From the NCBI RefSeq assembly GCF_022012475.1, contig NZ_JAKLWS010000034.1, positions 1 to 47,861 on the forward strand: a stretch of 47,861 bases of DNA, given 5' to 3'. The notes below the pieces were generated by a model. It worked only from the letters and a program-made list of their open reading frames with translations. It was not told the origin of the DNA and did not search any database. The position numbers and the translations under genes were made by a program. Shown here piece by piece: positions 16,732 to 27,248 of this stretch (its first letter is position 1; each line of letters starts with the position of its first letter). The stretch comes from Rhodohalobacter sulfatireducens (lineage in GTDB: Bacteria; Bacteroidota; Rhodothermia; Balneolales; Balneolaceae).

Positions 16732-17616
16732 ATGAGTGTAGGTTATGTTTTAAAAGAAGGATTTGCAGGGTTGGGACGAGCTCGTCTCGCTGCACTCACC
16801 TCAATGTTTTCACTTTTTATTGCCGTCCTTTTGATTGGTGTTCTGTTTCGGTTGGGATACAATGCTTATGAAGTTACACAGATGCTCAATCAACAGGTAG
16901 AGGTAGAAGTTTTCCTGGATGATATGAACAGTACCGATACCCAGCTGATGGAAGAACGCCTGATGGAGAATTCGGGCATTACCGGGTTGACCTACATTTC
17001 AAAAGACAGCGCAGCCCAGGTATTCCAGCAGGAGTTTGGAACGGGGGGTGAAGCTATAGCCGAACTCGATTTCTTGCCGGCTTCTTTCCGGTTAAGTATC
17101 TCTGAGGAGTACTCCGTTGCACAAGTAGATTCACTCGTTCAGGAAATCAACACATATGAGGGAGTCAATGAAGTAAGATTTAATATGGCATTGCTTCAGA
17201 TGATCGAGTCGCGAACGGAGACACTTTTCATAGTCGGGGGTGCTATCGGTATCTTTATTCTTTTGGTAGCCATGATTCTCGTGTTCAATACCATTCGCCT
17301 TACTATCTATGCGAAACGAGACCTCATTAAAGCGATGAAACTTGTAGGAGCTACAAACGCATTTATTCGCCGGCCATTCCTGGTTGAGGGTGTTTTGCAG
17401 GGAATCATTGCAGGAGGAGTTGCCGCCGGGGTTATCTACTCACTCTTCCATTGGGCCATTCCATACTTTATGCCTCAAATTGGTGTGCTTTCCTGGCCGT
17501 TTGGACGATGGTACTATTTAATTTCGGGAGTCGTTGTTCTCGCCATCTTTCTGGGATGGTGGGGGAGCCGCTGGGCTGCTCGCAAGTTTATTAAGGATAT
17601 GGGTGTTTCTTCGTAG
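16732..17616 (+). CDS. ftsX: Cell division protein FtsX
   Basis: Membrane partner of the ATPase FtsE; in other bacteria it controls peptidoglycan hydrolases at the septum. From ATG 16732 the protein has 294 aa: an N-terminal cytoplasmic segment, a first membrane helix (SMFSLFIAVLLIGVLF), the periplasmic domain (VEVEVFLDD to about residue 165), then three helices with the FtsX-domain sequence LVGATNAFIRRPFLVEG between them. The frame is open upstream to 16621, but those residues lie inside the previous gene and precede the normal FtsX N-terminus. The start is 13 bp after the outer-membrane gene. ftsE is not in the window. Confidence 0.9.
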   Translation: MSVGYVLKEGFAGLGRARLAALTSMFSLFIAVLLIGVLFRLGYNAYEVTQMLNQQVEVEVFLDDMNSTDTQLMEERLMENSGITGLTYISKDSAAQVFQQEFGTGGEAIAELDFLPASFRLSISEEYSVAQVDSLVQEINTYEGVNEVRFNMALLQMIESRTETLFIVGGAIGIFILLVAMILVFNTIRLTIYAKRDLIKAMKLVGATNAFIRRPFLVEGVLQGIIAGGVAAGVIYSLFHWAIPYFMPQIGVLSWPFGRWYYLISGVVVLAIFLGWWGSRWAARKFIKDMGVSS

Positions 17617-17641
17617 GAAATAATCTATACCTGAAAAATTC

Positions 17642-17703
17642 TGTCATTCGGAAGGAGAGGTAGCGATCGTAGAATCTCGTGACTGTAAAGGGGAGAGATT
17701 TCT
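17642..17703. repeat. Fragment of a dispersed palindromic intergenic repeat
   Basis: TGTCATTCGGA at the left and the pair AGAATCTC (17671-17678) / GAGATTTCT (17695-17703), an 8-bp stem with one bulged base, have the form of a widespread intergenic repeat in Bacteroidota genomes. The right terminal arm that would mirror TGTCATTC is missing, so the copy is truncated. Family identity is from memory of its general form. Confidence 0.45.
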
Positions 17704-17726
17704 TATGATGTTCTTTTTAGCTACTT

Positions 17727-17734
17727 TATTTTTG
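17727..17734 (+). promoter_or_regulatory. Candidate -7 box for the antitoxin operon
   Basis: TATTTTTG fits TAnnTTTG exactly, 28 bp before the antitoxin ATG. A TTTC (17699-17702) lies 24 nt upstream, slightly beyond the usual spacing. Confidence 0.4.
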
Positions 17735-17762
17735 TATTAAGTTGTAAACCATTAAGCAAGTC

Positions 17763-17969
17763 ATGAAAGAAATAACTCTTAAAATACCGGATCAAAAATT
17801 TGATTTCTTTATGAACCTCGTTAAAGAGTTGGGTTTGGAGATTTCTGAAAAAACAGAGATACCTGAAGAACAAAAAGAAATTGTTAGAGAGCGTATCGAA
17901 TCAGAAAATCAATATGAAATGATTTCGTGGGAAAAGGCACGACAAAAGTTTGAGTTTAAAGATAAATAG
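17763..17969 (+). CDS. Antitoxin of a RelE/ParE-type toxin-antitoxin pair
   Basis: A 68-aa acidic protein: an N-terminal strand-helix segment (KEITLKIPDQKFDFFMNLVKELG) and a charged C-terminal tail ending in ISWEKARQKFEF, a form common in small Bacteroidota antitoxins that precede RelE/ParE toxins. The N-terminal part would bind DNA or dimerise and the tail would wrap the toxin; this is inferred from the type. The next ATG follows immediately after the stop (TAG-ATG), the expected operon arrangement, but that toxin gene is broken. Confidence 0.72.
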   Translation: MKEITLKIPDQKFDFFMNLVKELGLEISEKTEIPEEQKEIVRERIESENQYEMISWEKARQKFEFKDK

Positions 17970-18276
17970 ATGTCATTTTCTATTTTCTTAGATCCATGAG
18001 CTGTAGAAGATATCCAGGAGAGTATTGATTATTATGAAGAGCAAAAAATCGGATTAGGTAAACGATTTGAAGAACATCTGGACAAGCACTTATCGATTTT
18101 AAAAAGAGAATCCCTTCTTCCAGGTGCGATACGACGAAGTACACTGCCTGCCTTTGAGTAAATTTTCTCACATGATTCATTACACAATTGACGAGAAAAA
18201 CGAGATGGTTGTCGTAAGAGCTGTATTTCATACAGCATTAGATCCTGAGAAGTGGAAGCGAAGAAAAGATCAATAA
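17970..18276 (+). pseudogene. Broken RelE/ParE-family toxin gene
   Basis: Two reading frames joined together give a complete RelE/ParE-type toxin of about 102 residues. The first frame starts MSFSIFLDP, stops at TGA 17997-17999 (codon 10), then continues AVEDIQESIDYYEEQKIGLG to about 18110. From about 18115 the protein continues one base out of phase as FQVRYDEVHCLPLSKF and ends VVVRAVFHTALDPEKWKRR at TAA 18274-18276. The total of 307 bases fits one inserted base near AAAGAGAATCCC. A C-to-T change of an Arg CGA codon would explain the TGA. The antitoxin upstream is intact, so the system is a relic. A sequencing error could explain one lesion but hardly both. Confidence 0.82.
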
Positions 18277-18351
18277 CGGCCTTGTTATTTCAATTTTTTG
18301 AGTTTGCTTATTTTACAAACCCATTTTTTGAATAATTAAATTTTTGATGAT

Positions 18352-18378
18352 GGGGTGACAAATAGATGTCACTCCCCC
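18352..18378. promoter_or_regulatory. Hairpin with GTGACA/TGTCAC arms
   Basis: GTGACA (18355-18360) and TGTCAC (18367-18372) flank a 6-nt loop, extended by GGG/CCC across one bulged T. It lies upstream of the 107-aa gene and just before a second inverted repeat. It resembles an operator or 5'-leader stem; no T-run follows, so it is not a terminator. Confidence 0.5.
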
Positions 18379-18384
18379 TGTTTA

Positions 18385-18423
18385 CATTGTGATATAACAT
18401 CAAACAAACCAAATATCACAATG
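18385..18423 (+). promoter_or_regulatory. 11-bp inverted repeat covering a start codon
   Basis: CATTGTGATAT (18385-18395) is the exact reverse complement of ATATCACAATG (18413-18423), with a 17-nt A-rich loop between. The last three bases of the right arm are the ATG of the following gene, so the folded mRNA would hide the start codon. The same dyad could bind a dimeric repressor as DNA. Confidence 0.55.
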
Positions 18424-18744
18424 ACAAATGCAGCAAAAAAATTAAACAAAGCCCGCCAACAGGAACCCATTCTTCTGACCATTTTTCAAAAAGCAGAGAA
18501 GGAGTACAAAGAGCTCGAAGAGATGTTCCAGTTGATTGGTTGGGGAGATCTGCCTCAAGAATTGAAATTCGCAATAGAATCTGATGTTCGGGGTTATATC
18601 GATGAACTGAATGGCCGGTACTCTACCACATGCGCAGGCGTACAACGCAGGCGAGAAAGCGTTGATTTTTGGGTAAACAGCTACCTCGATGGAATTTGCT
18701 CACTCAAAACCGCTTTAGATGCTTTGAGAGTGACAAAACTCTGA
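18421..18744 (+). CDS. Unknown 107-aa protein
   Basis: I do not recognise this protein. It is soluble, starts basic (MTNAAKKLNKARQQEP), continues with a long helical stretch (LTIFQKAEKEYKELEEMFQLIGW) and a middle segment DLPQELKFAIESDVRGYIDEL, and ends in VDFWVNSYLDGICSLKTALDALRV. The frame is open upstream to a GTG at 18355, but that extension runs through the hairpins, so I prefer ATG 18421. It sits between the broken toxin and guaB, with two inverted repeats just upstream that suggest tight control. No enzymatic motif is visible. Confidence 0.6.
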   Translation: MTNAAKKLNKARQQEPILLTIFQKAEKEYKELEEMFQLIGWGDLPQELKFAIESDVRGYIDELNGRYSTTCAGVQRRRESVDFWVNSYLDGICSLKTALDALRVTKL

Positions 18745-18823
18745 ATATTTATTACGATTTGAGGTAAGGAAGTTCACATGGATTTTTTATCTTTACCAAA
18801 CTGAAAAAAAAGTAAATTTTTCC

Positions 18824-20299
18824 ATGACGAACTCCTCCCCCTTCGCAAGTATTACCCGCCAGGGACTTACGTATGATGATGTTTTGTTAGTCCCGTCTTA
18901 TTCGCAGGTTTTACCTCGCGATGTTGAAACAAAAGTTGATCTCACACCAAGCATAACACTCAATACGCCTATTTTCAGTGCGGCAATGGATACCGTTTCT
19001 GAGTATCGATTGGCTATCGCTCTCGCTCGCGAGGGTGGAATCGCCATGCTTCATAAAAATATGTCTATAGAAGACCAGGCCGAGCACGTGCGTTTGGTGA
19101 AACGCAGTGAAAGCGGAATGATCGTAGATCCCGTAACACTTCCGCCTGATGCCACCGTAAAAGATGCCCGTGCATTGATGAAGAAGCACAAAATTGGGGG
19201 TATTCCTATTGTTGAAAGTGGCAACCGGTTGATTGGAATTGTAACCAACCGCGACCTTCGGTTTGAGCACTACGTTGATAAAAGGCTGGATACCATCATG
19301 ACGAAGAAGGATCTTGTCACAGCCAAAGAGAAGACAAGCCTTGAAGAGGCTGAAGAAATTCTTCAACAGTACAAAGTTGAAAAGCTGCCTATTGTTAATA
19401 AAGATAATATCCTGGTTGGGTTGATTACGTTTAAGGATATTGAGAAGAAGATGAACTTCCCCAATGCCTGTAAGGACAGTATGGGGCGATTGCGTGTGGG
19501 GGCTGCGGTTGGTGTTACGCCCGACACGATGGACCGTGTGGATGCACTTGTTGAATCCGGTGTTGATATTGTAACGGTTGATACTGCACACGGCCACTCT
19601 AAAGGTGTGCTTGAAACCGTGAAAAATATTAAATCCGTTCACAAAGATTTGAATATTGTGGGTGGAAACATAGCCACCAGGGATGCCGCAGAAGCACTCG
19701 TGGAAGCCGGCGCTGATGTTGTAAAAGTTGGTGTGGGCCCGGGGTCCATCTGTACTACAAGAGTTGTAACCGGTGTGGGCGTTCCTCAGCTTTCAGCCAT
19801 CATGGAGATAGCGGAATATACAAAGGAGATGAATATCGGGTTGATAGCGGATGGCGGGATCAAACAAACCGGGGATATCCCAAAAGCAATTGCCGGCGGA
19901 GCCGATGCAGTGATGATGGGGTCTATGTTTGCCGGTGTGGATGAGAGCCCGGGCGAGACTATTATTTATGAGTCCAGGAAATATAAATCCTATCGAGGAA
20001 TGGGGAGTATTAGCGCTATGGCCAAAGGCTCAAAAGATCGTTACTTCCAGGATGTGGAAGATGATCTTAAACTTGTTCCCGAGGGTATTGAAGGACGCGT
20101 TCCCTATAAAGGATATCTTAGTGAGGTGGTTCACCAAATGAGTGGTGGATTACGAGCTGCAATGGGATATGTGGGAGCGACGACAATCAACGAATTACAG
20201 AAAGCTGAATTTGTTCAAATATCGGCAGCAAGTTATAAAGAAAGTCACCCTCACTCCGTACAAATTACCAAAGAAGCACCGAACTACTCTGTCTCTTGA
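18824..20299 (+). CDS. guaB: Inosine-5'-monophosphate dehydrogenase
   Basis: Oxidises IMP to XMP with NAD+, the committed step to guanine nucleotides. At 491 aa it has the usual layout: N-terminal barrel half with [13 protein letters not shown], a two-CBS-domain insert (about 95-210, [20 protein letters not shown] and [13 protein letters not shown]), then the catalytic loop [15 protein letters not shown] with the nucleophilic Cys and the flap [21 protein letters not shown] 18824. It is separated by about 80 bp from genes on both sides and looks like a single transcription unit; TATCTTTA at 18788-18795 is a weak -7 candidate. Confidence 0.98.
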   Translation: MTNSSPFASITRQGLTYDDVLLVPSYSQVLPRDVETKVDLTPSITLNTPIFSAAMDTVSEYRLAIALAREGGIAMLHKNMSIEDQAEHVRLVKRSESGMIVDPVTLPPDATVKDARALMKKHKIGGIPIVESGNRLIGIVTNRDLRFEHYVDKRLDTIMTKKDLVTAKEKTSLEEAEEILQQYKVEKLPIVNKDNILVGLITFKDIEKKMNFPNACKDSMGRLRVGAAVGVTPDTMDRVDALVESGVDIVTVDTAHGHSKGVLETVKNIKSVHKDLNIVGGNIATRDAAEALVEAGADVVKVGVGPGSICTTRVVTGVGVPQLSAIMEIAEYTKEMNIGLIADGGIKQTGDIPKAIAGGADAVMMGSMFAGVDESPGETIIYESRKYKSYRGMGSISAMAKGSKDRYFQDVEDDLKLVPEGIEGRVPYKGYLSEVVHQMSGGLRAAMGYVGATTINELQKAEFVQISAASYKESHPHSVQITKEAPNYSVS

Positions 20300-20380
20300 T
20301 TTTTTATGCCAATAGTTTGATCTGGTTATAAGTAAAATCCGATCTCTGGTCGATAACTACTTTCTGGTACCATTATAAAT

Positions 20381-21229
20381 ATGTGGAAATTTTTACGAAA
20401 AATTTTTTCGGAGAAGGAAGGTGAAGTCACGGTTGTGGTTTTGGATGAGACGGATCCGAACTCATCCAGTACATTCAAACTCAAGTCGTTTGATGTTATA
20501 AAGATAGCTGCAATCGTTGCAGTTATTTCCATCGTACTATCGATAGGTATTTTTTTTGTCACACCTCTCAGTTCCATCTATCAGGATCAAGTTGATGAAC
20601 AGTTCCGTGACCAGGTAATTGCCATCAATCAAAGAGTAGAAGCTTTACAAGATTCGCTCTATGCCAGGGAGGTTCAGCTAAATGACCTGAAGCAGTTCAT
20701 TCGAACCGTTCCTGATACAAATTTTGCAGCAAACCGAAGTTTTACAGGTGAAGAAGAGGTAGGGCAGGGCAGTAGCTGGAGTGATCCGGTGATGGTCCCG
20801 ACCTTTGAAATGCTCAACCAAAATGAGATCATCTCATCGTCAAGGCTTGCGGGTGCGCCCGATTTTCCCAGTTTTTATCCTATAGAAGGTTCACTAACCC
20901 AAAATTTTTCATCCGAAGAGGAACACTATGGTATTGATCTGGCAGCAAATAGAAATACGGAGTTCAGATCAATCGCCGATGGAACTGTTGTGAATACGGG
21001 TTGGACAATTAACTATGGATACGTAATATACGTGCAACATTCGAACGGTATCATGAGTGTTTATAAACATGGTGCCAAACTTCTTAAAGAACAGGGTGAT
21101 GTAGTTTTAAAAGGTGACCTGCTTGGACTGATAGGAAACAGCGGAGTTTTGAGTTCGGGCTCGCACCTGCACCTTGAGATTTGGAAAAACGGAGTCCCAC
21201 AAAATCCACTCATGTATTTGATGGAGTAA
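20381..21229 (+). CDS. M23 (LytM-type) peptidoglycan metallopeptidase
   Basis: A 282-aa membrane-anchored protein with a cytoplasmic N-terminus, one membrane helix (about 46-66), a coiled-coil segment (DEQFRDQVIAINQRVEALQD) and a C-terminal M23 domain (about 170-282). The zinc ligands are present in HYGIDLAA (HxxxD) and HLHLEIWK (HxH), so it should be an active cross-link endopeptidase. The bactofilin gene follows 7 bp later; in other bacteria this pair works together, with the bactofilin scaffold positioning the M23 enzyme for cell shape. ATG at 20381. Confidence 0.92.
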   Translation: MWKFLRKIFSEKEGEVTVVVLDETDPNSSSTFKLKSFDVIKIAAIVAVISIVLSIGIFFVTPLSSIYQDQVDEQFRDQVIAINQRVEALQDSLYAREVQLNDLKQFIRTVPDTNFAANRSFTGEEEVGQGSSWSDPVMVPTFEMLNQNEIISSSRLAGAPDFPSFYPIEGSLTQNFSSEEEHYGIDLAANRNTEFRSIADGTVVNTGWTINYGYVIYVQHSNGIMSVYKHGAKLLKEQGDVVLKGDLLGLIGNSGVLSSGSHLHLEIWKNGVPQNPLMYLME

Positions 21230-21236
21230 TTTCAAT

Positions 21237-21671
21237 ATGTTTAAAAAAAAACCTGGAAATAAAGTGAACGGTACATCTCAAAAATCACCTTCTCTTAACA
21301 TGATAAGCGAAGGTACGACCATAAAAGGAACGATAAAATCTAACAACGATATTCGAATTGCAGGGCGGCTGGAAGGGGAAGCGATCTGCAAGGGTAAAGT
21401 TATTGTCAGTTCAACTGCTCATGTCGATGGCAACATTGCATCAACTGAGGCGGATATCGCTGGCAAAGTTGATGGAACCATTAAAGTATCAAACAAACTA
21501 TCTTTACGGCAAACCGCTAATGTGTACGGCGATATTTATACCAAAGTTTTTGTTGTTGAAGAAGGTGCTCAGCTCAATGGAAATTGCAAAATGGGTGAGC
21601 AGGAAAAATCCACCGTTAGCAGAACTAATGCAGAGTATGCAGAATCGACAGCTGTGAAAGAAAAAAGCTAA
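21237..21671 (+). CDS. Bactofilin
   Basis: A 144-aa polymer-forming cytoskeletal protein. The central beta-helix domain (about 20-115) shows the regular spacing of bactofilins: MISEGTTIKGTIKSNNDIRI, AGRLEGEAICKGKVIV, ADIAGKVDGTIKV and ANVYGDIYTKVFVVEEGAQL. The N-terminus is basic (MFKKKPGNKVNG) and may touch the membrane; the C-terminus is disordered and charged. It is the second gene of a pair with the M23 peptidase. Downstream, the ATP synthase cluster starts only 8 bp later, so read-through between the two units is likely. Confidence 0.93.
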   Translation: MFKKKPGNKVNGTSQKSPSLNMISEGTTIKGTIKSNNDIRIAGRLEGEAICKGKVIVSSTAHVDGNIASTEADIAGKVDGTIKVSNKLSLRQTANVYGDIYTKVFVVEEGAQLNGNCKMGEQEKSTVSRTNAEYAESTAVKEKS

Positions 21672-21679
21672 TTATTTTT

Positions 21680-21895
21680 TTGATCAAGGATTCCAAAAAT
21701 AGAAAATATCTGGAGTATGCGGGGCTTGGTTTTGAAATCGCTGCCTCGTTCAGCGTGCCGATTTTATTTGGATACTGGCTTGACGAAAAGTATCAAACCT
21801 CACCATGGTGGCTTTTGGCTGGAATTTTTACGGGAATTCTCTTGATGCTCTCAATTTTTATCAAAATTGCAAGAGATACTAACAGCCGTGATTGA
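21680..21895 (+). CDS. AtpI/AtpZ-like F0F1-associated membrane protein
   Basis: A 71-aa protein with two membrane helices (FEIAASFSVPILFGYWLDE and WWLLAGIFTGILLMLSIFI) and the family form YAGLGFEIAASF...GYWLDEKY. AtpZ/AtpI proteins lead many ATP synthase operons and assist c-ring assembly or Mg2+ transport. The start is TTG at 21680. The end meets the next small membrane gene. Confidence 0.75.
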   Translation: MIKDSKNRKYLEYAGLGFEIAASFSVPILFGYWLDEKYQTSPWWLLAGIFTGILLMLSIFIKIARDTNSRD

Positions 21896-21903
21896 CAATA
21901 ACT

Positions 21904-22269
21904 ATGCTGAAAGAAGTTCCGAAATATTTAAAACTCAGCATTTTTGTTTTTGCAATACTTTCGTTGATTTTAATTGCGCTCTTGCCAATGTATGAGAAGA
22001 TCGGGTGGTTTTCCGGTTATTTTTTAGGTCTGTTTGCTGTTATTATTCACCTTATCTCAGCGACGATTAATAAGAGTGCTGACCAAAATTTTTTAAAGTT
22101 ATATTTCATCTCAATGTTTGTCCGGTTTCTAATCGTTTGTCTGCTCTTCTTATTTATTCTAAAAACCACAAAAATTCATGAATTTAGTTTTACTGTTAGT
22201 TTTATAATTTCGTATATTTTCCATTCTGTAAATGAAGTGATTTTTCTGAATCATAAACTCACGAATTAA
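21904..22269 (+). CDS. Small membrane protein of the ATP synthase operon (AtpI-position)
   Basis: A 121-aa hydrophobic protein with four predicted membrane helices (KLSIFVFAILSLILIALLP; WFSGYFLGLFAVIIHLISA; FLKLYFISMFVRFLIVCLLF; FTVSFIISYIFHSVNEVIF). It occupies the place of subunit I between AtpZ and subunit a, and ends with the VNEVIFLNHK form seen in Bacteroidota homologues. The frame also opens at a TTG at 21892 overlapping the previous stop; I prefer the ATG at 21904. Its role in assembly is inferred from position. Confidence 0.65.
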   Translation: MLKEVPKYLKLSIFVFAILSLILIALLPMYEKIGWFSGYFLGLFAVIIHLISATINKSADQNFLKLYFISMFVRFLIVCLLFLFILKTTKIHEFSFTVSFIISYIFHSVNEVIFLNHKLTN

Positions 22270-22290
22270 CCGAGAATATTACTATAGAAA

Positions 22291-23603
<1,313 letters not shown>

Positions 23604-23621
23604 TTTTAAATCATCTCTATC

Positions 23622-24155
23622 ATGACGCTGATTTTTGCAGAAGCGGCAAGTGGCGGTGGCGGGGCAATCCTCAACTTTAACAGTGGATTTGCTGTTTGGG
23701 TGGCCATCACCCTTATTATATTTCTGGCGGTGATGGGCAAATATGCAGTACCGCTTATTATGGGAGCTCTTTCTGAGCGTGAGGAGCGTATCAAAGATTC
23801 ACTGGAATCTGCGGAAAAAGCACTCGCTAAAGCAGAGGAAATATCGAATGAAAACGAAAAGGCTTTGCGTGAAGCAGAGGTAAAAGCCCAGAAAATTCGA
23901 AAGGAAGCCCTGGATGATGCCGAGGTATTGCGTACTGAGAAAATTGAACAGGCAAAGAAAGACGCCTCAAAAATTATTGAAGATGCCCGCAATACTATAG
24001 AGCAAGAAAAAAAACAAGCTCTCATGGAGCTAAGGAGTGAAGTTGCAGAACTGGCAGTACAATCTGCATCTATGATTATCCATTCCGAACTTGATGAGAA
24101 GAAGAATAAAAAACTCGTTGATTCATTTATCAACGATTTACCAAAAATGAATTAA
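23622..24155 (+). CDS. atpF: ATP synthase subunit b
   Basis: Peripheral-stalk subunit that holds F1 against rotation. One N-terminal membrane helix (FAVWVAITLIIFLAVMGKY) is followed by a long charged coiled coil (about 50-150, rich in Glu/Lys/Ala). At 177 aa it has a normal length. The start ATG 23622 gives a short periplasmic Gly-rich N-terminus. Three bases separate it from atpH. Confidence 0.96.
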   Translation: MTLIFAEAASGGGGAILNFNSGFAVWVAITLIIFLAVMGKYAVPLIMGALSEREERIKDSLESAEKALAKAEEISNENEKALREAEVKAQKIRKEALDDAEVLRTEKIEQAKKDASKIIEDARNTIEQEKKQALMELRSEVAELAVQSASMIIHSELDEKKNKKLVDSFINDLPKMN

Positions 24156-24158
24156 TCA

Positions 24159-24704
24159 ATGAGTACGAAGGCTGCAAAGCGTTATGCAAATGCTTTTTTG
24201 GGTTTAGCTATCGAGGACGGTATTCTCGAAGTAATCCGGGAAGATATGCTCTTGATTAAAAATACAATCGATGCATCCTCCGATCTTAAATTATTCCTGA
24301 AAAATCCAATCATCAAAAAAGATCAAAAGAAAGCAGTGGTTCAACAGGTCTTTGGTGAAAAAATTCAGGAAATTACATTCAAGTTCTATGAACTTTTATC
24401 TAGAAAAGACAGGGAATCTCTGCTTGAGGATATATCAAATAAGTTTATTGAATTATACAACCAACATGAGGGTATCATAAAAGTAGGGGTTACTTCTGCC
24501 AAAAAGTTGGAAGATTCACAACTGAAAGCATTACGAAAAAACATTGAGCGTTCCACAGGTAAAAAAGTTGAATTTGAGGTAAACGTTCAGGAAGAATTGA
24601 TTGGTGGTCTTAAAATCCGAATTGATGATACCGTGGTAGATGGATCTGTTAAATTTAAATTAAGTCAGTTGAAGGACCTTCTTACTTCAACTGAAGTTGA
24701 ATAA
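24159..24704 (+). CDS. atpH: ATP synthase subunit delta
   Basis: Connects the peripheral stalk to the top of F1. The 181-aa protein has the N-terminal helical bundle (AAKRYANAFLGLAIEDG) and the C-terminal signature region ELIGGLKIRIDDTVVDGSVK typical of the OSCP/delta family. It lies between atpF and atpA in conserved order. Confidence 0.96.
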   Translation: MSTKAAKRYANAFLGLAIEDGILEVIREDMLLIKNTIDASSDLKLFLKNPIIKKDQKKAVVQQVFGEKIQEITFKFYELLSRKDRESLLEDISNKFIELYNQHEGIIKVGVTSAKKLEDSQLKALRKNIERSTGKKVEFEVNVQEELIGGLKIRIDDTVVDGSVKFKLSQLKDLLTSTEVE

Positions 24705-24721
24705 AAATATTAGGATAAGTA

Positions 24722-26341
24722 ATGAGTCAAGTCAGACCTGACGAAGTATCGGCTATTTTAAGAAAACAACTCACCGGTTTTGACGGTGAAGCGGATGTTT
24801 ATGATGTGGGTACCGTACTGGAAGTTGGTGATGGTATTGCACGTGTTTACGGCCTTTCCAAAGTACAAGCCGGGGAATTGGTAGAACTTCCTGATGCTGT
24901 TGACGGGGACGGAAACCCTATTCGCGGAATGGTACTGAATCTTGAAGAGGACAATGTTGGTATTGTACTTTTTGGTTCTTCCAAAGTTGTAGAGGAGGGA
25001 CATACAGTAAAGCGAACAAAGAGTATCGCATCTTTAAATGTTGGAGATGGTCTTCTTGGCCGAGTGATAGATCCACTTGGTAAACCGCTGGACGGGAAAG
25101 GAGCAATTTCCGGTGATACACTTCGGCTGCCATTGGAACGTAAAGCTCCGGGTGTAATCTATCGGGAGCCCGTTAGTGAGCCACTGCAGACCGGTTTAAA
25201 AGCTATTGACTCATTGATTCCGATTGGACGTGGACAGCGCGAGTTGATTATTGGTGACCGCCAAACAGGTAAAACAGCGGTTGCAATTGATACTATCATC
25301 AACCAGAAGAATACGCAGAAAACAAAAAAACCGGTTTACTGTATCTATGTAGCTGTAGGACAGAAAGGTTCAACAGTAGCAAATATTGTTAGCACTCTGA
25401 AGGAGCACGATGCACTAGATTATACAGTTGTCGTTTCTGCACCTGCAAGTGCATCAGCCCCATTGCGTTACATTGCACCGTTTGCCGGTGCCGCTATTGG
25501 TGAGTATTTCCGTGATACTGGCCGACATGCGCTTGTAATTTATGATGACTTATCTAAACAAGCGGTAGCTTATCGTGAACTTTCACTTCTGTTGAGACGA
25601 CCTCCCGGACGTGAAGCATACCCCGGGGATGTATTTTATCTACACAGTCGATTATTGGAGCGTGCAGCGAAAATCATCGAGAATGACGATGTTGCCAAGC
25701 AGATGAATAATGTCCCTGATGAACTCGCTCCTAAAGTGAAAGGTGGAGGATCACTCACCGCGCTGCCTGTTATTGAAACTCAGGCGGGTGATGTATCCGC
25801 TTATATCCCAACAAATGTAATTTCTATTACTGACGGCCAAATCTTCCTCGATACAGATCTGTTTAACTCCGGTATACGGCCTGCCATTGATGTAGGGATT
25901 TCAGTATCTCGGGTAGGTGGGTCTGCACAGGTTAAATCGATGAAGAAACTATCTGGTACGTTGAAGCTCGACCTTGCACAATACCGTGAGTTAGAAGCAT
26001 TCGCAAAGTTCGGTTCAGACCTTGATGCTGCCACACAACGACAGCTGAAACGTGGGGAGAGAACAGTAGAACTGATGAAACAGGGTGAATACAAACCACT
26101 TCCTGTTGAACAACAAATTGCGCTTCTGAAAATTAATAATGAAGGTTTGCTTGATAAACTTTCTATTGATCAGATTGGTGAGTTTGAAGAGATGTTTCTC
26201 GAAACAGTCCAGGCCAAATATTCAAAGAAAATGGATGCCTTGGGAGATACGGGCACATTGGATGATTCATTTGCCGATGAACTGATCAGCACTGCGGAAA
26301 GTACTATCGATCAACTGTTAGCAACAACTGAAGAGAAGTAA
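24722..26341 (+). CDS. atpA: ATP synthase subunit alpha
   Basis: Non-catalytic nucleotide-binding subunit of F1. The P-loop is GDRQTGKT at 178-185, and the family signature region [17 protein letters not shown] is intact. The 539-aa protein is slightly longer than the usual 500-515 because of a C-terminal extension (about 510-539, [19 protein letters not shown]). Five bases separate it from atpG. Confidence 0.98.
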   Translation: MSQVRPDEVSAILRKQLTGFDGEADVYDVGTVLEVGDGIARVYGLSKVQAGELVELPDAVDGDGNPIRGMVLNLEEDNVGIVLFGSSKVVEEGHTVKRTKSIASLNVGDGLLGRVIDPLGKPLDGKGAISGDTLRLPLERKAPGVIYREPVSEPLQTGLKAIDSLIPIGRGQRELIIGDRQTGKTAVAIDTIINQKNTQKTKKPVYCIYVAVGQKGSTVANIVSTLKEHDALDYTVVVSAPASASAPLRYIAPFAGAAIGEYFRDTGRHALVIYDDLSKQAVAYRELSLLLRRPPGREAYPGDVFYLHSRLLERAAKIIENDDVAKQMNNVPDELAPKVKGGGSLTALPVIETQAGDVSAYIPTNVISITDGQIFLDTDLFNSGIRPAIDVGISVSRVGGSAQVKSMKKLSGTLKLDLAQYRELEAFAKFGSDLDAATQRQLKRGERTVELMKQGEYKPLPVEQQIALLKINNEGLLDKLSIDQIGEFEEMFLETVQAKYSKKMDALGDTGTLDDSFADELISTAESTIDQLLATTEEK

Positions 26342-26345
26342 CTGA

Positions 26346-27239
26346 ATGGCGAATCTCCGGGACATACGAAATCGGATATCATCGATAAAGAATACCCAGC
26401 AGATTACAAAAGCCATGAAAATGGTGGCTGCTGCCAAGTTGCGAAAGGCTCAGCAGCGTATGAATGCTACACGTCCGTATTCTAAAAAGATGGGACAAGT
26501 TGTGTCAAAACTTGTTTCAACACAAAAGGATCTACAGAATGATCTCTTGAGAAAACCGGAAGAGACAAAGCGTATTTTATTAATTGTTGTTGGATCTGAT
26601 CGCGGACTTTGTGGTGGGTTCAATAATAATCTTTTTAGAAAAGTTGAAGGCGTAATCTCTGATGAATACAGTACGTTTAATGATCAGGGTCATTTGGAAT
26701 TGATCACCATTGGTAAAAAAGCGTCCGGTTATTTTAAGAAAAGAGATTACAACGTTATTGAAGCATTTCCCGGTTTCTTTGATGATCTGAATTACGAAGA
26801 AACCTCGGAGATAATGACTTTTGCTTCAGAGAAATTTGTAGAAGAGTACTACGACAAAGTTTTGATCGCATTTAATGAGTTCAAAACGGTAATCACTCAA
26901 AATAGATTAATTGAGGAAGCACTTCCTCTGAAAACCGAATCGATAGGTGAGGAGGAAGAGGAATCATCAACTAATAAAGATTATATTTTTGAGCCTGATC
27001 CTGTATCTATTTTGGAGAAATTGTTACCCGTTCATTTGAATATGCAACTTTGGCGAGCTGTTCTTGAATCGAATGCATCTGAGCAAGGTGCCCGAATGGC
27101 AGCAATGGACAATGCAACTGAAAATGCAAAAGAACTGGAACAAGATCTTAAGCTTGAGTATAATCAGGCACGACAAAGTGCAATTACCACAGAAATTTCA
27201 GAAATTGTGTCTGGTGCGGCTGCACTTGAGGACAATTAA
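26346..27239 (+). CDS. atpG: ATP synthase subunit gamma
   Basis: Central rotor shaft of F1. The N-terminal coiled coil (NLRDIRNRISSIKNTQQITKAM) and the C-terminal helix (ENAKELEQDLKLEYNQARQS) are typical, as is the GSDRGLCGGFNNN core. At 297 aa it carries an acidic insert (about 197-210, GEEEEESSTNKD) not found in E. coli. It is the last ATP synthase gene here; beta and epsilon (atpD, atpC) are absent, so the operon is split. Confidence 0.97.
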   Translation: MANLRDIRNRISSIKNTQQITKAMKMVAAAKLRKAQQRMNATRPYSKKMGQVVSKLVSTQKDLQNDLLRKPEETKRILLIVVGSDRGLCGGFNNNLFRKVEGVISDEYSTFNDQGHLELITIGKKASGYFKKRDYNVIEAFPGFFDDLNYEETSEIMTFASEKFVEEYYDKVLIAFNEFKTVITQNRLIEEALPLKTESIGEEEEESSTNKDYIFEPDPVSILEKLLPVHLNMQLWRAVLESNASEQGARMAAMDNATENAKELEQDLKLEYNQARQSAITTEISEIVSGAAALEDN

Positions 27240-27248
27240 AATTTATGA

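Noticed and set aside
18911-19642. 243-aa minus-strand frame opposite guaB
   Set aside because: Entirely antisense to a well-conserved IMP dehydrogenase; long shadow frames are common opposite such genes, and no motif is seen.
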